Shown here piece by piece: positions 34,113 to 42,826 of a DNA stretch of 64,000 bases; position 1 is the first letter of the stretch, and each line of letters starts with the position of its first letter. The notes beneath the pieces are model-generated. The model worked only from the letters and a program-made list of their open reading frames with translations. It did not search any database and was not told where the DNA came from. The translations under genes were made by a program, and so were the position numbers. Source of the DNA: Halobacteriovoraceae bacterium (GTDB taxonomy: Bacteria; Bdellovibrionota; Bacteriovoracia; Bacteriovoracales; Bacteriovoracaceae); the NCBI GenBank assembly GCA_002712005.1, contig PASP01000009.1, positions 1-64,000 on the forward strand, in the 5' to 3' direction.

Positions 34113-35891
34113 ATGAGTGACAAAGAAAAGGAAAAGCAGGAAGAAATGAATTCTGTTGTGGGTGGATTATTTTTTGGAGAAGTAGATGAAGATGCTATCT
34201 TTCCCTATCCCCATTTTACTCAAGAACAAAAAGAAATTGGTAAAGAATTTACAGATGCTATCTCTAAATTTGCCACAGATAATATAAATGCAGAAAAAAT
34301 GGATGAAGAAGCAGAGATTCCTCAAGAAGTGATGGAAGGTCTAGCTGCTTTGGGTCTATGTGGCCTAGGTGTTCCTGAGGAATTGGGAGGAATGGGGCTT
34401 GATTATACTCTTTATAGTCGTCTCTTTGCCGAAGTTGCAGCTCATGATGGATCTACGGCAACTTTTATTGGTGCCCATCAGTCGATTGGTTATCGCGCAC
34501 TCTTAAATGAAGGAACTCAAGAGCAGAAAGAGAAGTGGTTACCTTCTCTAGCTTCAGGAGAAAAAATTGCAGCTTTCTGTCTAACGGAGCCTGGGTCAGG
34601 ATCTGATGCTTATTCCATCAAAACGAAAGCTGTTGAAAACGAAGATGGAAGTTTCACTCTTACTGGTCAGAAACTGTGGATTACCAATGCTGGTATGGCC
34701 GAGTTTTATACTGTTTTTGCAAAAACGGATCACGAAAGAGACGGTGAGAAGATTGAGAAGATCTCTTGTTTCATTGTAGAAAAGTCAATGGAAGGAGTGA
34801 GCTTCGGTGAAAAAGAAAATAAAATGGGTATCCGTGCCAGTGAGACACGTGCTGTTTATTTTGATGGAGTTAAAATTCCAAAAGAGAATGTGTTAGGAGA
34901 ACTTGGTAAGGGATTTAAAATTGCCATGAATGTTCTTAACTCCGGTAGACTTTCACTAGGTGCAGGTTGTGTTGGTGGAATGAAAACGATCATGAAAATG
35001 GCCACAGAACATGCTGTAGGACGAAAGCAATTTGGCCAATCTCTAACAGAGTTTGGGATGATTCAAGAAAAGCTCGCCACTATGGCCGCTCTTACTTATG
35101 CCGCTGAATCTGTCGTTTACATGACAACTGGTAATATGTGTAAAGGAATGAAGGATTACTATTTAGAGACTGCAGTCTGTAAAGTCTTCGGATCTGAATC
35201 TCTGTGGGAAGTGGTCGATACCTCGTTACAAATTGCTGCAGGAAATGGATATATGAAAGAGTATCCTTATGAAAGAATGATGAGAGATTCAAGAATTAAT
35301 CTCATCTTTGAGGGAACGAATGAAATCCTAAGATGCTTCTTATCTCTATCAGGAATAAGAGGTCCTTCTGAAAAACTTAAGGAGCTAGGAAAAATTTCAA
35401 ATGTATCAAAGGCTCTCGAAGACCCGATTAAATCTCTAGGTGTTCTTACTGATTTTGCTAAGAATAGAATCACTAAAATGATGCCAACTCGCTCTCTATC
35501 AAAAGCTCACCCACGTTTAGAAGAGTGGGCGAGTGAATTCAGTTCTATGCTGGGAGGATTCTCAATTCAAGTTGAGAATACCTTGATGAAGTATGGAAAG
35601 AATATTATTGGGAATGAGCATCCTCAGAAGCGTTTAGCCAATATGGCGATTCAACTCTACGTTATGATTGCTGTAATCTCTCGTACGACCTCGATTCTTA
35701 ACGATGAGAAGTTGGATGAGGAAAAGAAAGAATACTGCTTTAATCTTGCTCAGCATTCGTTGAGAAGGGCCAAACATGAGTTTGTCTCTAATCTTAAGGA
35801 GATGACTAAGAATATCGATAAAATTGAAAAAGAACTTTCTAATCAAGTGGCCAAGAATGGAGGTTACGGATTAGATATTATCGATTTCTAA
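34113..35891 (+). CDS. Acyl-CoA dehydrogenase, very-long-chain (VLCAD/ACAD9) type
   Basis: FAD enzyme for the first step of fatty-acid beta-oxidation. The core shows FCLTEPGSGSDAYSIKT (FAD site), KLWITNAGMAEFYTVFAKT, and the catalytic-base region NLIFEGTNEILRCFLSLSGI. At 592 residues it is far longer than the usual 380-aa enzymes and has a C-terminal helical extension of about 170 residues, like mitochondrial VLCAD/ACAD9; long-chain substrates are inferred. AAGGG 7 nt before the ATG at 34113 supports this start over a GTG at 34059. The lipoprotein gene downstream begins 4 bp after the stop. Confidence 0.9.
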   Translation: MSDKEKEKQEEMNSVVGGLFFGEVDEDAIFPYPHFTQEQKEIGKEFTDAISKFATDNINAEKMDEEAEIPQEVMEGLAALGLCGLGVPEELGGMGLDYTLYSRLFAEVAAHDGSTATFIGAHQSIGYRALLNEGTQEQKEKWLPSLASGEKIAAFCLTEPGSGSDAYSIKTKAVENEDGSFTLTGQKLWITNAGMAEFYTVFAKTDHERDGEKIEKISCFIVEKSMEGVSFGEKENKMGIRASETRAVYFDGVKIPKENVLGELGKGFKIAMNVLNSGRLSLGAGCVGGMKTIMKMATEHAVGRKQFGQSLTEFGMIQEKLATMAALTYAAESVVYMTTGNMCKGMKDYYLETAVCKVFGSESLWEVVDTSLQIAAGNGYMKEYPYERMMRDSRINLIFEGTNEILRCFLSLSGIRGPSEKLKELGKISNVSKALEDPIKSLGVLTDFAKNRITKMMPTRSLSKAHPRLEEWASEFSSMLGGFSIQVENTLMKYGKNIIGNEHPQKRLANMAIQLYVMIAVISRTTSILNDEKLDEEKKEYCFNLAQHSLRRAKHEFVSNLKEMTKNIDKIEKELSNQVAKNGGYGLDIIDF

Positions 35892-35895
35892 TTTT

Positions 35896-37695
35896 ATGAA
35901 GGCTCAAAAAACTTCAATTGTTTTGGCCATGACTTTATCCGGCCTGGTAGCTACCAGCTGCTCAGGCCCTGAAGTCAATTCACAAACCAAGAGTGAAGAG
36001 GCTAAGCTTGAAGCAAAGCCGCAATCTCAACTCGAAAAAGAAAAAGAAGTCCCCATCAATGTCGGACCTACGGCTCCAAGAAATAGAGGAGCCTTTGTTG
36101 ATAAGACCAAAGAAGTTGGACTAGAAAATATACAGTCGACTCACAACTATATTGTCGATTGGAATGGTGATGGTGTTGAAGACTTGGTCATTCTTCCTGA
36201 ATATTACGGACCAGCCCAATTTTATACCTATAACTTAAAGTATAAGCGCTTTATCAAAGCGGATTATAACCCCTTTGGTATTGTGACTCGAAGCTCTTTT
36301 ATGGCCTTCGCTGACTTTAATCGAGATGGTCTTTTAGATGTTGTATTGGCCACTTTGAATCAAAAAACAGAATTAAATAAAGATCCTCTTAGACTCTATT
36401 TGGCCACTAAAGAGGGAAGAAGAGTTAAGTATATCCTTCAGCCCCAAGCTTTTGATAAGAAAATTTATCCCGTAAGTTCTCTAGGGCTCATTGATTATAA
36501 TATGGATGGACTCTTAGATATTTTTATCGGGAGTTGGTTTGATTTTCAAAAAAGAGGAAATAAGAGTGCTCCTGATCGACTTTTACAGGGAAGAAAGGAT
36601 AAGTCGGGAAGATTATCATTTGTAGATGCAAGCTTACAATTAGAAGGTGAGCACAAGTATAATAGAGATTTAAAGATCTATCCTCATGCTGTTCCAACTT
36701 ATGGAGTAAGTATATGTGACGTGGATCAAAATGGATTCCCTGATATTGCTACTGCTTCATCAAGTGGTTACTCCAATCGTCTATGGTTAAACTTACAAGA
36801 GCCTAAATCTAGCGAACGATTCTTTAAAGAATATGGGGACCAAACAAAATTCTCACATGATATGGAAGGAGCTTATTCCCAACTCGGTGGTGGCAATAGC
36901 TTCTATACTCTGTGCCATGATTATAATAATGATGGAATTATAGATTTTGCTGTTGGTGAGCTATTTCACAGCTATGATACAGAGTCGAGAGATCGTTCTT
37001 CTATTCTAACGGGAATGAAAAATGATTTTCCACCTCAATTTTTGAGAACGGAATATCATATGGATGATGGAACAGGATCTTGGAATCAAGGGGATCGTAG
37101 GGCCGTTTGGGTAGATTTAAATTTTGATAGTCATACAGATCTATTGGTTGAAAATAGTGGCTTTCCTCCTAAGAGTCGTTTAATCGCTTTTGATCAAGAT
37201 AAGAATCATTCCTTTGCTGATCTTTCGAAAGACTATGGAATTGACCTTGTTAATCCTTCCGGTATTACCACGGCCGATTATAATCGTGATGGACGCCAAG
37301 ATTTGATCATTGGGCAAGTCTCTATACGAAATGCAAGTATTAAACCTCGAATCTATGTATTCGAAAATCAATTTTCTTTTAAAGATAAGAAAGTTTTAAA
37401 GATTATTCTAAGAGGAAAGAAGGCCAATTATCATGGTTTAGGGGCTACCGTTATTGTTTCTACCGATAAAGGGACCTATCGAAAATTTGTCAGCTATATC
37501 GATGGTGGGCTCCCTTCTCAAAATAGCGAAGGTCTTTATTTTGGGTTGGCTCAAAAAGAAAGCATCAAATCCATTGAAGTTCGCTGGCCTTATCTTCGCA
37601 AGGATAAGTCTAATCGATCTTATCCTTATCGAAGAAAATATAAAGTCTCATCAAAGTTCAATAAGTTCAAAGAAGTGACCCTCACTGACTTTTAG
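35896..37695 (+). CDS. FG-GAP/VCBS-repeat lipoprotein with ASPIC/UnbV domain
   Basis: Predicted lipoprotein (lipobox ending ATSC, about residue 23). After a Glu/Lys-rich linker come seven calcium-loop repeats of FG-GAP/VCBS type, for example DWNGDGVEDLVILPE, DFNRDGLLDVVLAT, DYNMDGLLDIFIG, DVDQNGFPDIAT, DYNNDGIIDFAVGE and DYNRDGRQDLIIGQ, forming a beta-propeller. The C-terminal domain (about 500-585) fits ASPIC/UnbV: GLGATVIVSTDKGTYRKFV, then SQNSEGLYFGLAQ and IEVRWP. It probably sits on the cell envelope and binds Ca2+. It is in the same transcript as the acyl-CoA dehydrogenase, with no obvious functional link. Confidence 0.88.
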   Translation: MKAQKTSIVLAMTLSGLVATSCSGPEVNSQTKSEEAKLEAKPQSQLEKEKEVPINVGPTAPRNRGAFVDKTKEVGLENIQSTHNYIVDWNGDGVEDLVILPEYYGPAQFYTYNLKYKRFIKADYNPFGIVTRSSFMAFADFNRDGLLDVVLATLNQKTELNKDPLRLYLATKEGRRVKYILQPQAFDKKIYPVSSLGLIDYNMDGLLDIFIGSWFDFQKRGNKSAPDRLLQGRKDKSGRLSFVDASLQLEGEHKYNRDLKIYPHAVPTYGVSICDVDQNGFPDIATASSSGYSNRLWLNLQEPKSSERFFKEYGDQTKFSHDMEGAYSQLGGGNSFYTLCHDYNNDGIIDFAVGELFHSYDTESRDRSSILTGMKNDFPPQFLRTEYHMDDGTGSWNQGDRRAVWVDLNFDSHTDLLVENSGFPPKSRLIAFDQDKNHSFADLSKDYGIDLVNPSGITTADYNRDGRQDLIIGQVSIRNASIKPRIYVFENQFSFKDKKVLKIILRGKKANYHGLGATVIVSTDKGTYRKFVSYIDGGLPSQNSEGLYFGLAQKESIKSIEVRWPYLRKDKSNRSYPYRRKYKVSSKFNKFKEVTLTDF

Positions 37696-38840
37696 TGAGT
37701 GAGGTAGTTCAAGGCCGTAAAGAAAGTCACAACGATACAGAAGGCGACAAGAAGAAGAAGGGTAACAAAGAGATCTTTTTCTCCTCCTCTTTCTTCAATT
37801 TTCTTTTTCTTAATTTCGTAGAAGAAAGCAAAAGATAGTCCAATAGCCGCGGTACCAATAAGAGAAACGACCGAGAAAGATACCCACCACTTCCCATCTC
37901 TTACCGGAGGTGGGGCATATTCAAGAGTTTTCCAAAGGGGACTGTCTCTTAATCTTATGATTTCTTCTGTGGTGAGATCGTCTTCGTCTTCGTCTTTGTC
38001 TTTGTCTTCGTTATTACCGTTAGAATCATGGGAAGTGGGATCTAATTGAGAAGAATAGGCTGTGGCCTTACTTTTTACCGCTTCTTTAAACTCCTCTTTG
38101 GTGATTTCTCCACGCGCAAGCTTTTCACTCATTTGAATATAATAAGTATTGGGGAGCATATGCTTATAACTTGGAGTTTTATCTCCAATAGGTTGGATCT
38201 GAATATTTCCTTTGAACTTGATGACTTCGCCCACAAGGAATTCTCCGTCTGTAATACCCTTAGACCAAGTCACTCCAAAATCTTTTCTATTAATTTCTGA
38301 TTCAAAATTAACAAAGCGATTGGTGTGGCCCCAAGTATCTTTAACCTTCTTGGTTAAGGTAAAGGGAAGCTCAAAAGGTTTTGTTATTCCTTTTAAGGTC
38401 AATTCCCCAACTGCACGATAGAGATTGCCCTTCTTTGTAATATTCTCACTTTCAAAGTGAATAAGAGGGTATTTATGCGTATCAAGAAAGTCTTCGCCTT
38501 TGACGTGTCCATCACGAATACGGTGATTAGAGTCGAAAGAATTGGCCTTGATCTCAATAGAGAGGCGGGAAATATCGGAGTTTTCGTTAGTATTTTCTTT
38601 TGCGCCCTCAGGAGATTCAAAATAGATTTTTCCAGAGAAGCTACGTAAACGGGCCGTTACATCGGAAACGCTCATGTAGGGAATAGAGAGTAAGAGTTCG
38701 GAATGATCTTTATTTATAACCCAGACATTCGTTTTGGCGAAGGTGCCTAAGGAAATGGCGAAAGAAAAGAGGATACTTAATAGAAGAGTGTGGCCTTTTA
38801 GATTTAAAATCATAGGGCCAGAAAGTTTGGAGTCACGCAT
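37692..38840 (-). CDS. YceI-domain protein with C-terminal membrane anchor
   Basis: A signal-like hydrophobic segment (residues 14-35 from the chosen ATG) is followed by a YceI lipocalin-like domain (about 38-220): VWVINKDHSELLLSIPYM, SGKIYFE, then FLDTHKYPLIHFESENI and VGELTLKGITKPFELPF. YceI proteins bind polyisoprenoids or other lipids. After an Asp-rich low-complexity linker (EDKDKDEDEDDL) the C-terminus has two membrane segments, separated by a short basic loop, not found in ordinary YceI. Upstream TTG (38873) and later ATG starts are possible; 38840 is preferred. The stop overlaps by 4 bp that of the convergent gene. Confidence 0.82.
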   Translation of the reverse strand: MRDSKLSGPMILNLKGHTLLLSILFSFAISLGTFAKTNVWVINKDHSELLLSIPYMSVSDVTARLRSFSGKIYFESPEGAKENTNENSDISRLSIEIKANSFDSNHRIRDGHVKGEDFLDTHKYPLIHFESENITKKGNLYRAVGELTLKGITKPFELPFTLTKKVKDTWGHTNRFVNFESEINRKDFGVTWSKGITDGEFLVGEVIKFKGNIQIQPIGDKTPSYKHMLPNTYYIQMSEKLARGEITKEEFKEAVKSKATAYSSQLDPTSHDSNGNNEDKDKDEDEDDLTTEEIIRLRDSPLWKTLEYAPPPVRDGKWWVSFSVVSLIGTAAIGLSFAFFYEIKKKKIEERGGEKDLFVTLLLLVAFCIVVTFFTALNYLTH

Positions 38841-39015
38841 AAAATCTCTCAGTGTCAAAATGACCTTTACCAAGGTTCAAAACTTACAAATAAATACTTT
38901 TACGTAGAATATCCTCCTTTGTGGAGTACGTACATAGACATTGAATATCCAAACGATGATAAAGATCATAAAGAATTTTTAGCTAAAAAATTTTGAGATT
39001 TAGGGAGAGAGAAAA

Positions 39016-39540
39016 ATGAAAAAATTGACACTTCTATTATGTATTCTTTCATGTCAATTAGGCTGGTCTACAGGTAATCGTAGATTAAGTATCCTGGCCC
39101 AAAGGGCATCGGCACAAGTTCAAAATGGATTAGACCAATTCTCAACTCGCCAGCAAGAGGCTCTACTCAAGCGCTACGAAGAAATCCTTGAAATCGTAAA
39201 AGGAAATATTCCTGATGATTCTGATGGAAGTGGTGGTCTATTCTATTGTGATGGCGGCTATATTAATGATCTATCCGGCAACGATCTTGATTATATCTCG
39301 GGTGGACAACAAGCTTGCCAAGAAGCCATTAAAGGAATTTTCTACTGTGATGGTGGATATATTAATGATCAATATGGAAAAGACTTAGACTATATCAGTG
39401 GCGGCCAAAAAGAGTGCCTTCGCGCTATCAAAGGGCGTTTTTACTGTGATAGTGGCTGGCTTAAGAATGAGAAGGGCGAGAGTTTAGATTATATCAGTGG
39501 GGGCCAAGAGGCTTGTATTGAGTCTCTCTCTCATCTTTGA
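39016..39540 (+). CDS. Secreted protein with three 33-residue cysteine repeats
   Basis: Not recognised. A signal peptide (residues 1-19) leads a helical stretch to residue 75, followed by three perfect-length 33-residue repeats, residues 76-108, 109-141 and 142-174, with consensus FYCDGGYIND..G.DLDYISGGQ..C. Each repeat holds two cysteines 23 residues apart, suggesting one disulfide per unit in an exported protein. The repeat ends exactly at the stop codon. GGGAGAGAG lies before the ATG. The end overlaps by 10 bp the convergent LysR gene. Confidence 0.75.
   Translation: MKKLTLLLCILSCQLGWSTGNRRLSILAQRASAQVQNGLDQFSTRQQEALLKRYEEILEIVKGNIPDDSDGSGGLFYCDGGYINDLSGNDLDYISGGQQACQEAIKGIFYCDGGYINDQYGKDLDYISGGQKECLRAIKGRFYCDSGWLKNEKGESLDYISGGQEACIESLSHL
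39241..39537 (+). repeat. Three 99-bp in-frame direct repeats
   Basis: Units at 39241-39339, 39340-39438 and 39439-39537 each encode one 33-residue cysteine repeat. The first two are most alike and the third is the most diverged, which is consistent with the first two being the most recent duplication. Confidence 0.85.
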
Positions 39541-40328
39541 ACAAAGTCAGTAAGATCTTTTAAATAACTAGGCATGGACTTGTAATTGAGAGTAGTCATA
39601 TAGATCTCTGAAGAATCAAGTCCTGTCACTTCTTCTATTTGAAGGGCATCCGTTTTCTTCAGCACATGATCGGGGACTACAGCAATTCCTACATTGGCCT
39701 TAACAAGATCAACAATACTATGCATATCTTCTACTTGAATGATGTGATCTGATTCTTTCTTAGATATTTTATAAATATTATCTTCTTCTGAGTAAACGAC
39801 CCAACGATATTCATGGAGCTTTTTCTTTTGAATAGGGTCCTTACTGATTATGACCATTCTCTCATCAAAGATTTTAAGGGAAGAGATGAGTTCTGATTGA
39901 ATATTATCTGAAGAAAAGACAATATCGAGTTTTCCTTTTTCCATATCGTCACGAAGTTTCTTCTGGGTTCCAACACAAATAGTAAAGGTTCTATTTTTCT
40001 TTTTGAGATATTTTGCTAAACGAGGAATGAACCAGTTGCGTAGTAGACCGTGTAAAATACCGATTCGAATTGGGCGATCATCTTCTTTATCGAAAATTTC
40101 ATGGGTGAGCTGATCAAAATGTTTAGCGGCCATATAGAGGCCTTGACCCTTCTCTGTAAGTATTACTTTCTTAGATGAACGAATTATTAATTCTTCATCT
40201 AAACTCTCTTCAAGAAGTTTAATTTGGCGACTAACAGCTGATTGAGCAATCTTTAGTTTTTCTGCCGCTTTTGAGAAACTTTCAAATTCAGCAGTCATTA
40301 AAAAGGCTTTGAGGTAGCGATAGTCCAT
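39531..40328 (-). CDS. LysR-family transcriptional regulator
   Basis: The N-terminal 60 residues are a LysR winged HTH: MDYRYLKAFLMTAEFESFSKAA, then LKIAQSAVSRQIKLLEESL and the wing ending VILTEKGQGLY. The effector-binding part (about 90-265) is a shortened periplasmic-binding-protein-like fold with IRIGILHGLL near its start; at 265 residues the protein is about 30 shorter than most LysR members. AAGAGA lies a few nucleotides before the ATG at 40328, which is preferred over an ATG at 40349. The divergent or adjacent target is unclear: its neighbours are a HesB-like gene upstream (same strand) and the repeat protein downstream. Confidence 0.87.
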   Translation of the reverse strand: MDYRYLKAFLMTAEFESFSKAAEKLKIAQSAVSRQIKLLEESLDEELIIRSSKKVILTEKGQGLYMAAKHFDQLTHEIFDKEDDRPIRIGILHGLLRNWFIPRLAKYLKKKNRTFTICVGTQKKLRDDMEKGKLDIVFSSDNIQSELISSLKIFDERMVIISKDPIQKKKLHEYRWVVYSEEDNIYKISKKESDHIIQVEDMHSIVDLVKANVGIAVVPDHVLKKTDALQIEEVTGLDSSEIYMTTLNYKSMPSYLKDLTDFVQR

Positions 40329-40430
40329 TTCTATTCTCTTGATAAACACTTTGTTTTTAAATCAATATTCGTTATGAGTTAGCTAATGAATATCGCAAGA
40401 GAATAGACATAAGAAATCTTTGCTTGGGGA

Positions 40431-40865
40431 TTAAACAGTTGGTGGGACCTTCTGTTCATCTTTTTTCCAAAACTTTCCTGAAAACTTCTTTTGATTTTCA
40501 TTGGTAACAACAAATCCTTCGTTATTATTGGCGAAATCTTCAACATAATCAACGGAGCATTTTTGTAAATAAAAGGCAGTAAAAGGGTCCATTATAACGT
40601 GGAGTTCTGTCGAGTTAAGTTCTGTCGAAAGTACTGGAATTTGCATGTCATCTTGATTCCAGTCAGTAAATCCAACGCTATAGTTAAATCCGTCACAACC
40701 TTTTCCACTGATCAAAAGTCTTAGGTATTTCCCCTTCAGGGTAAAGTCATTTTCCATGATAAGAGTGAGTTGAGAAATGGCTTTATCTGTAATTTTGACC
40801 TCAGGAGTAGGTACACTTGTGGGGTCGACTTTAGTTTCTGAATGATGAGAAGGCGCTTTGGTCAT
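40431..40865 (-). CDS. HesB/IscA-like protein lacking the C-terminal cysteine pair
   Basis: Fold-level match to A-type Fe-S carriers: ITDKAISQLTLIM, then LRLLISGKGCDGFNYSVGF with the first conserved cysteine (Cys57), and VDYVEDFANNNEGFVV. Where true carriers end in a C-x-C pair (CGCG), this protein reads KKFSGKFWKK, so two of three cluster ligands are missing. It may still bind a metal or partner but probably not as a standard carrier. It is apart from the SUF operon, and in the same direction as, and 102 bp upstream of, the LysR gene. Confidence 0.8.
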   Translation of the reverse strand: MTKAPSHHSETKVDPTSVPTPEVKITDKAISQLTLIMENDFTLKGKYLRLLISGKGCDGFNYSVGFTDWNQDDMQIPVLSTELNSTELHVIMDPFTAFYLQKCSVDYVEDFANNNEGFVVTNENQKKFSGKFWKKDEQKVPPTV

Positions 40866-41016
40866 AAAGTGAACTCCATTAAGTTGTTGTGTTTAAGGGG
40901 CATGACTTGAAAGTTGACGGGCAAAGCAATATCTTGATTAAGATTATAATTCAAGAAGTAAAATTTTAATAAAGAGCTAGATAGGCCATAAACTGCTGAC
41001 AAAATAAGAGGGATTT

Positions 41017-42744
41017 ATGAAATTAGAGTATAAGTTATCGATAACAGAACCTTGGACTCATTATGTCAAAGTACGATTAACCGGTAAACGTCCTAAAGGA
41101 CAAGATACACTCGACTTCTTTCTTCCCTCGTGGTCACCGGGAAGTTACTTAATGCGTGAGTATGCTAAGGGTGTGAGAAAGTTTAGGGCCGTAAGTGGTA
41201 ATGGTGAATTCCTCTATTTTGAAAAAAGAGATAAGGGGACGTGGAGAGTGGACTGGAGTCAGTCTGAGCTCAAGGCACAAGGCGAAGAATTCACGATTGA
41301 ATATGAAATTTATTGTAATGAAATTTCTGTAAGAACGAGCCACGTAACTGAAGAGCATGCCTTTATTCACGGGCCAAGTGTTTTTATGGGGATTGTAGGC
41401 GAAGTCCTCGATAAACCGACACTAGAAATTGAATTTCCACCCCTTTGGTCAAAAGTGACAACAGGGCTCAAAGATATTTCTGATAAAAGGGAACGCTTTA
41501 TTTATGAAGCCAAAAATTATGATGAACTCATCGACACTCCGGTTGAAATTGGTTGTCATGAGACCAATGGTTTTCGTGTGGATGGAAAAGATCATCATTT
41601 GGCCTATTACGAGTGGCCAGAAAATCTGCCAGGAGATCTAAGAGTAGACACTCAGAAAATTGTAGAAAGTGTTTTCAAATTTTGGGGAGAACTGCCTTAT
41701 GAAATGTATGTTTTCATGGGACATTTCATGCCTGGAATTTATGGTGGCCTAGAGCATTTGAATTCAACGGCCTTGCAATTTGATCCCTTTGCAGTGAAAA
41801 CGGAAGAGGGATATCGAGACTTTTTAGGACTTGTCGCTCATGAGTTCTTTCATACTTGGAATGTTAAAAGAATACGTCCGATAGAGTTGGGACCTTTTGA
41901 CTATAGAAATGAAAATTATACTCGTATGCATTGGCTAACAGAGGGGATGACAAGTTTTGTCGATGATCTCTTCGTTTTTACTGCAGGACTTTCCACTCTT
42001 GAACAGTATCTTGAAACATTAGTGAAAAGAATTAAACGCTACGAAGTGACTCCGGGAAGAAAGTTTGATTCCCTTGAAGACTCTAGCTTTGATGCTTGGA
42101 TTAAGCTTTATCGACCTAATGAGAATTCTAGAAATACCACGATCAGTTATTATCTTAAGGGACAGTTGGCCTTCTTTTGTTTAAATATTCTGCTCGTTAA
42201 AGAGGGAAGCTCCTTACAAAATTTGTGCTCTCTTCTTTGGAAGAGATTTAAAGATAACCCCGAAGTTGGACTTGAGAAAAGTGAGTTCATGGCGGCACTT
42301 AGAGAATGCTCATCCCAAGAAGTTGTTGATGAATTTGAAACCTTCATTTCTCATACAACGGAGTTGCCATTAGAGACATTGGCCTCCGATATCGGTCTTA
42401 AACTTAAGTACTCCACAACGACAAAAGGGGACTTTGGATTTGATTGGAAAGAAGACGGGCAAAGACTTTTTGTACAAACTGTTCTCTTAGATAAAGCTGC
42501 TTATAAAGCGGGACTCAATGCGGGAGATGAACTTCTTGCGGTTAACGGCTTTAGACTCTCAACTTCTATGTACAAGGGTTGGTTAAAAAGTTTAGAGGTC
42601 AGTGATCAGCCTCTTCACTTTCTTATCTCGAGACAAGGAAAGATTCAAAATGTTGAGATCGCTTTTGAAAAAGCAGTTCCAGAATTAGAATCTATTGAAA
42701 TCACGGATCGAAAGAAGGCGGAAGCTGCGTTGAAACTATGTTAA
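41017..42744 (+). CDS. M61-family aminopeptidase with PDZ domain
   Basis: Zinc metallopeptidase of the glycyl-aminopeptidase (M61) family. The N-terminal 170 residues are the M61 beta domain. The zinc site is HEFFHTWNVKRIRP (about residue 275), with the third ligand Glu in LTEGMTSFVDDL about 40 residues later. A C-terminal PDZ domain (about 470-555) contains VLLDKAAYKAGLNAGDELLAVNG. No signal peptide is seen, so it probably acts in the cytoplasm on small peptides. Length 575 aa is usual. AAGAGGG lies before the ATG. It stands alone, followed 82 bp later by the GYF-PilZ gene. Confidence 0.92.
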   Translation: MKLEYKLSITEPWTHYVKVRLTGKRPKGQDTLDFFLPSWSPGSYLMREYAKGVRKFRAVSGNGEFLYFEKRDKGTWRVDWSQSELKAQGEEFTIEYEIYCNEISVRTSHVTEEHAFIHGPSVFMGIVGEVLDKPTLEIEFPPLWSKVTTGLKDISDKRERFIYEAKNYDELIDTPVEIGCHETNGFRVDGKDHHLAYYEWPENLPGDLRVDTQKIVESVFKFWGELPYEMYVFMGHFMPGIYGGLEHLNSTALQFDPFAVKTEEGYRDFLGLVAHEFFHTWNVKRIRPIELGPFDYRNENYTRMHWLTEGMTSFVDDLFVFTAGLSTLEQYLETLVKRIKRYEVTPGRKFDSLEDSSFDAWIKLYRPNENSRNTTISYYLKGQLAFFCLNILLVKEGSSLQNLCSLLWKRFKDNPEVGLEKSEFMAALRECSSQEVVDEFETFISHTTELPLETLASDIGLKLKYSTTTKGDFGFDWKEDGQRLFVQTVLLDKAAYKAGLNAGDELLAVNGFRLSTSMYKGWLKSLEVSDQPLHFLISRQGKIQNVEIAFEKAVPELESIEITDRKKAEAALKLC

Positions 42745-42826
42745 GTCTCTGAAATTACTTCATTAATAAAAGAACTTACTTTAGCCGATAAGGATAGAGG
42801 TATAATGAAGTAATAGGAGGCCTAAT

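Noticed and set aside
39241-39537. 99-bp repeats as a CRISPR or satellite array
   Set aside because: The repeats are direct, without spacers, in frame and coding, with changes that respect codons.
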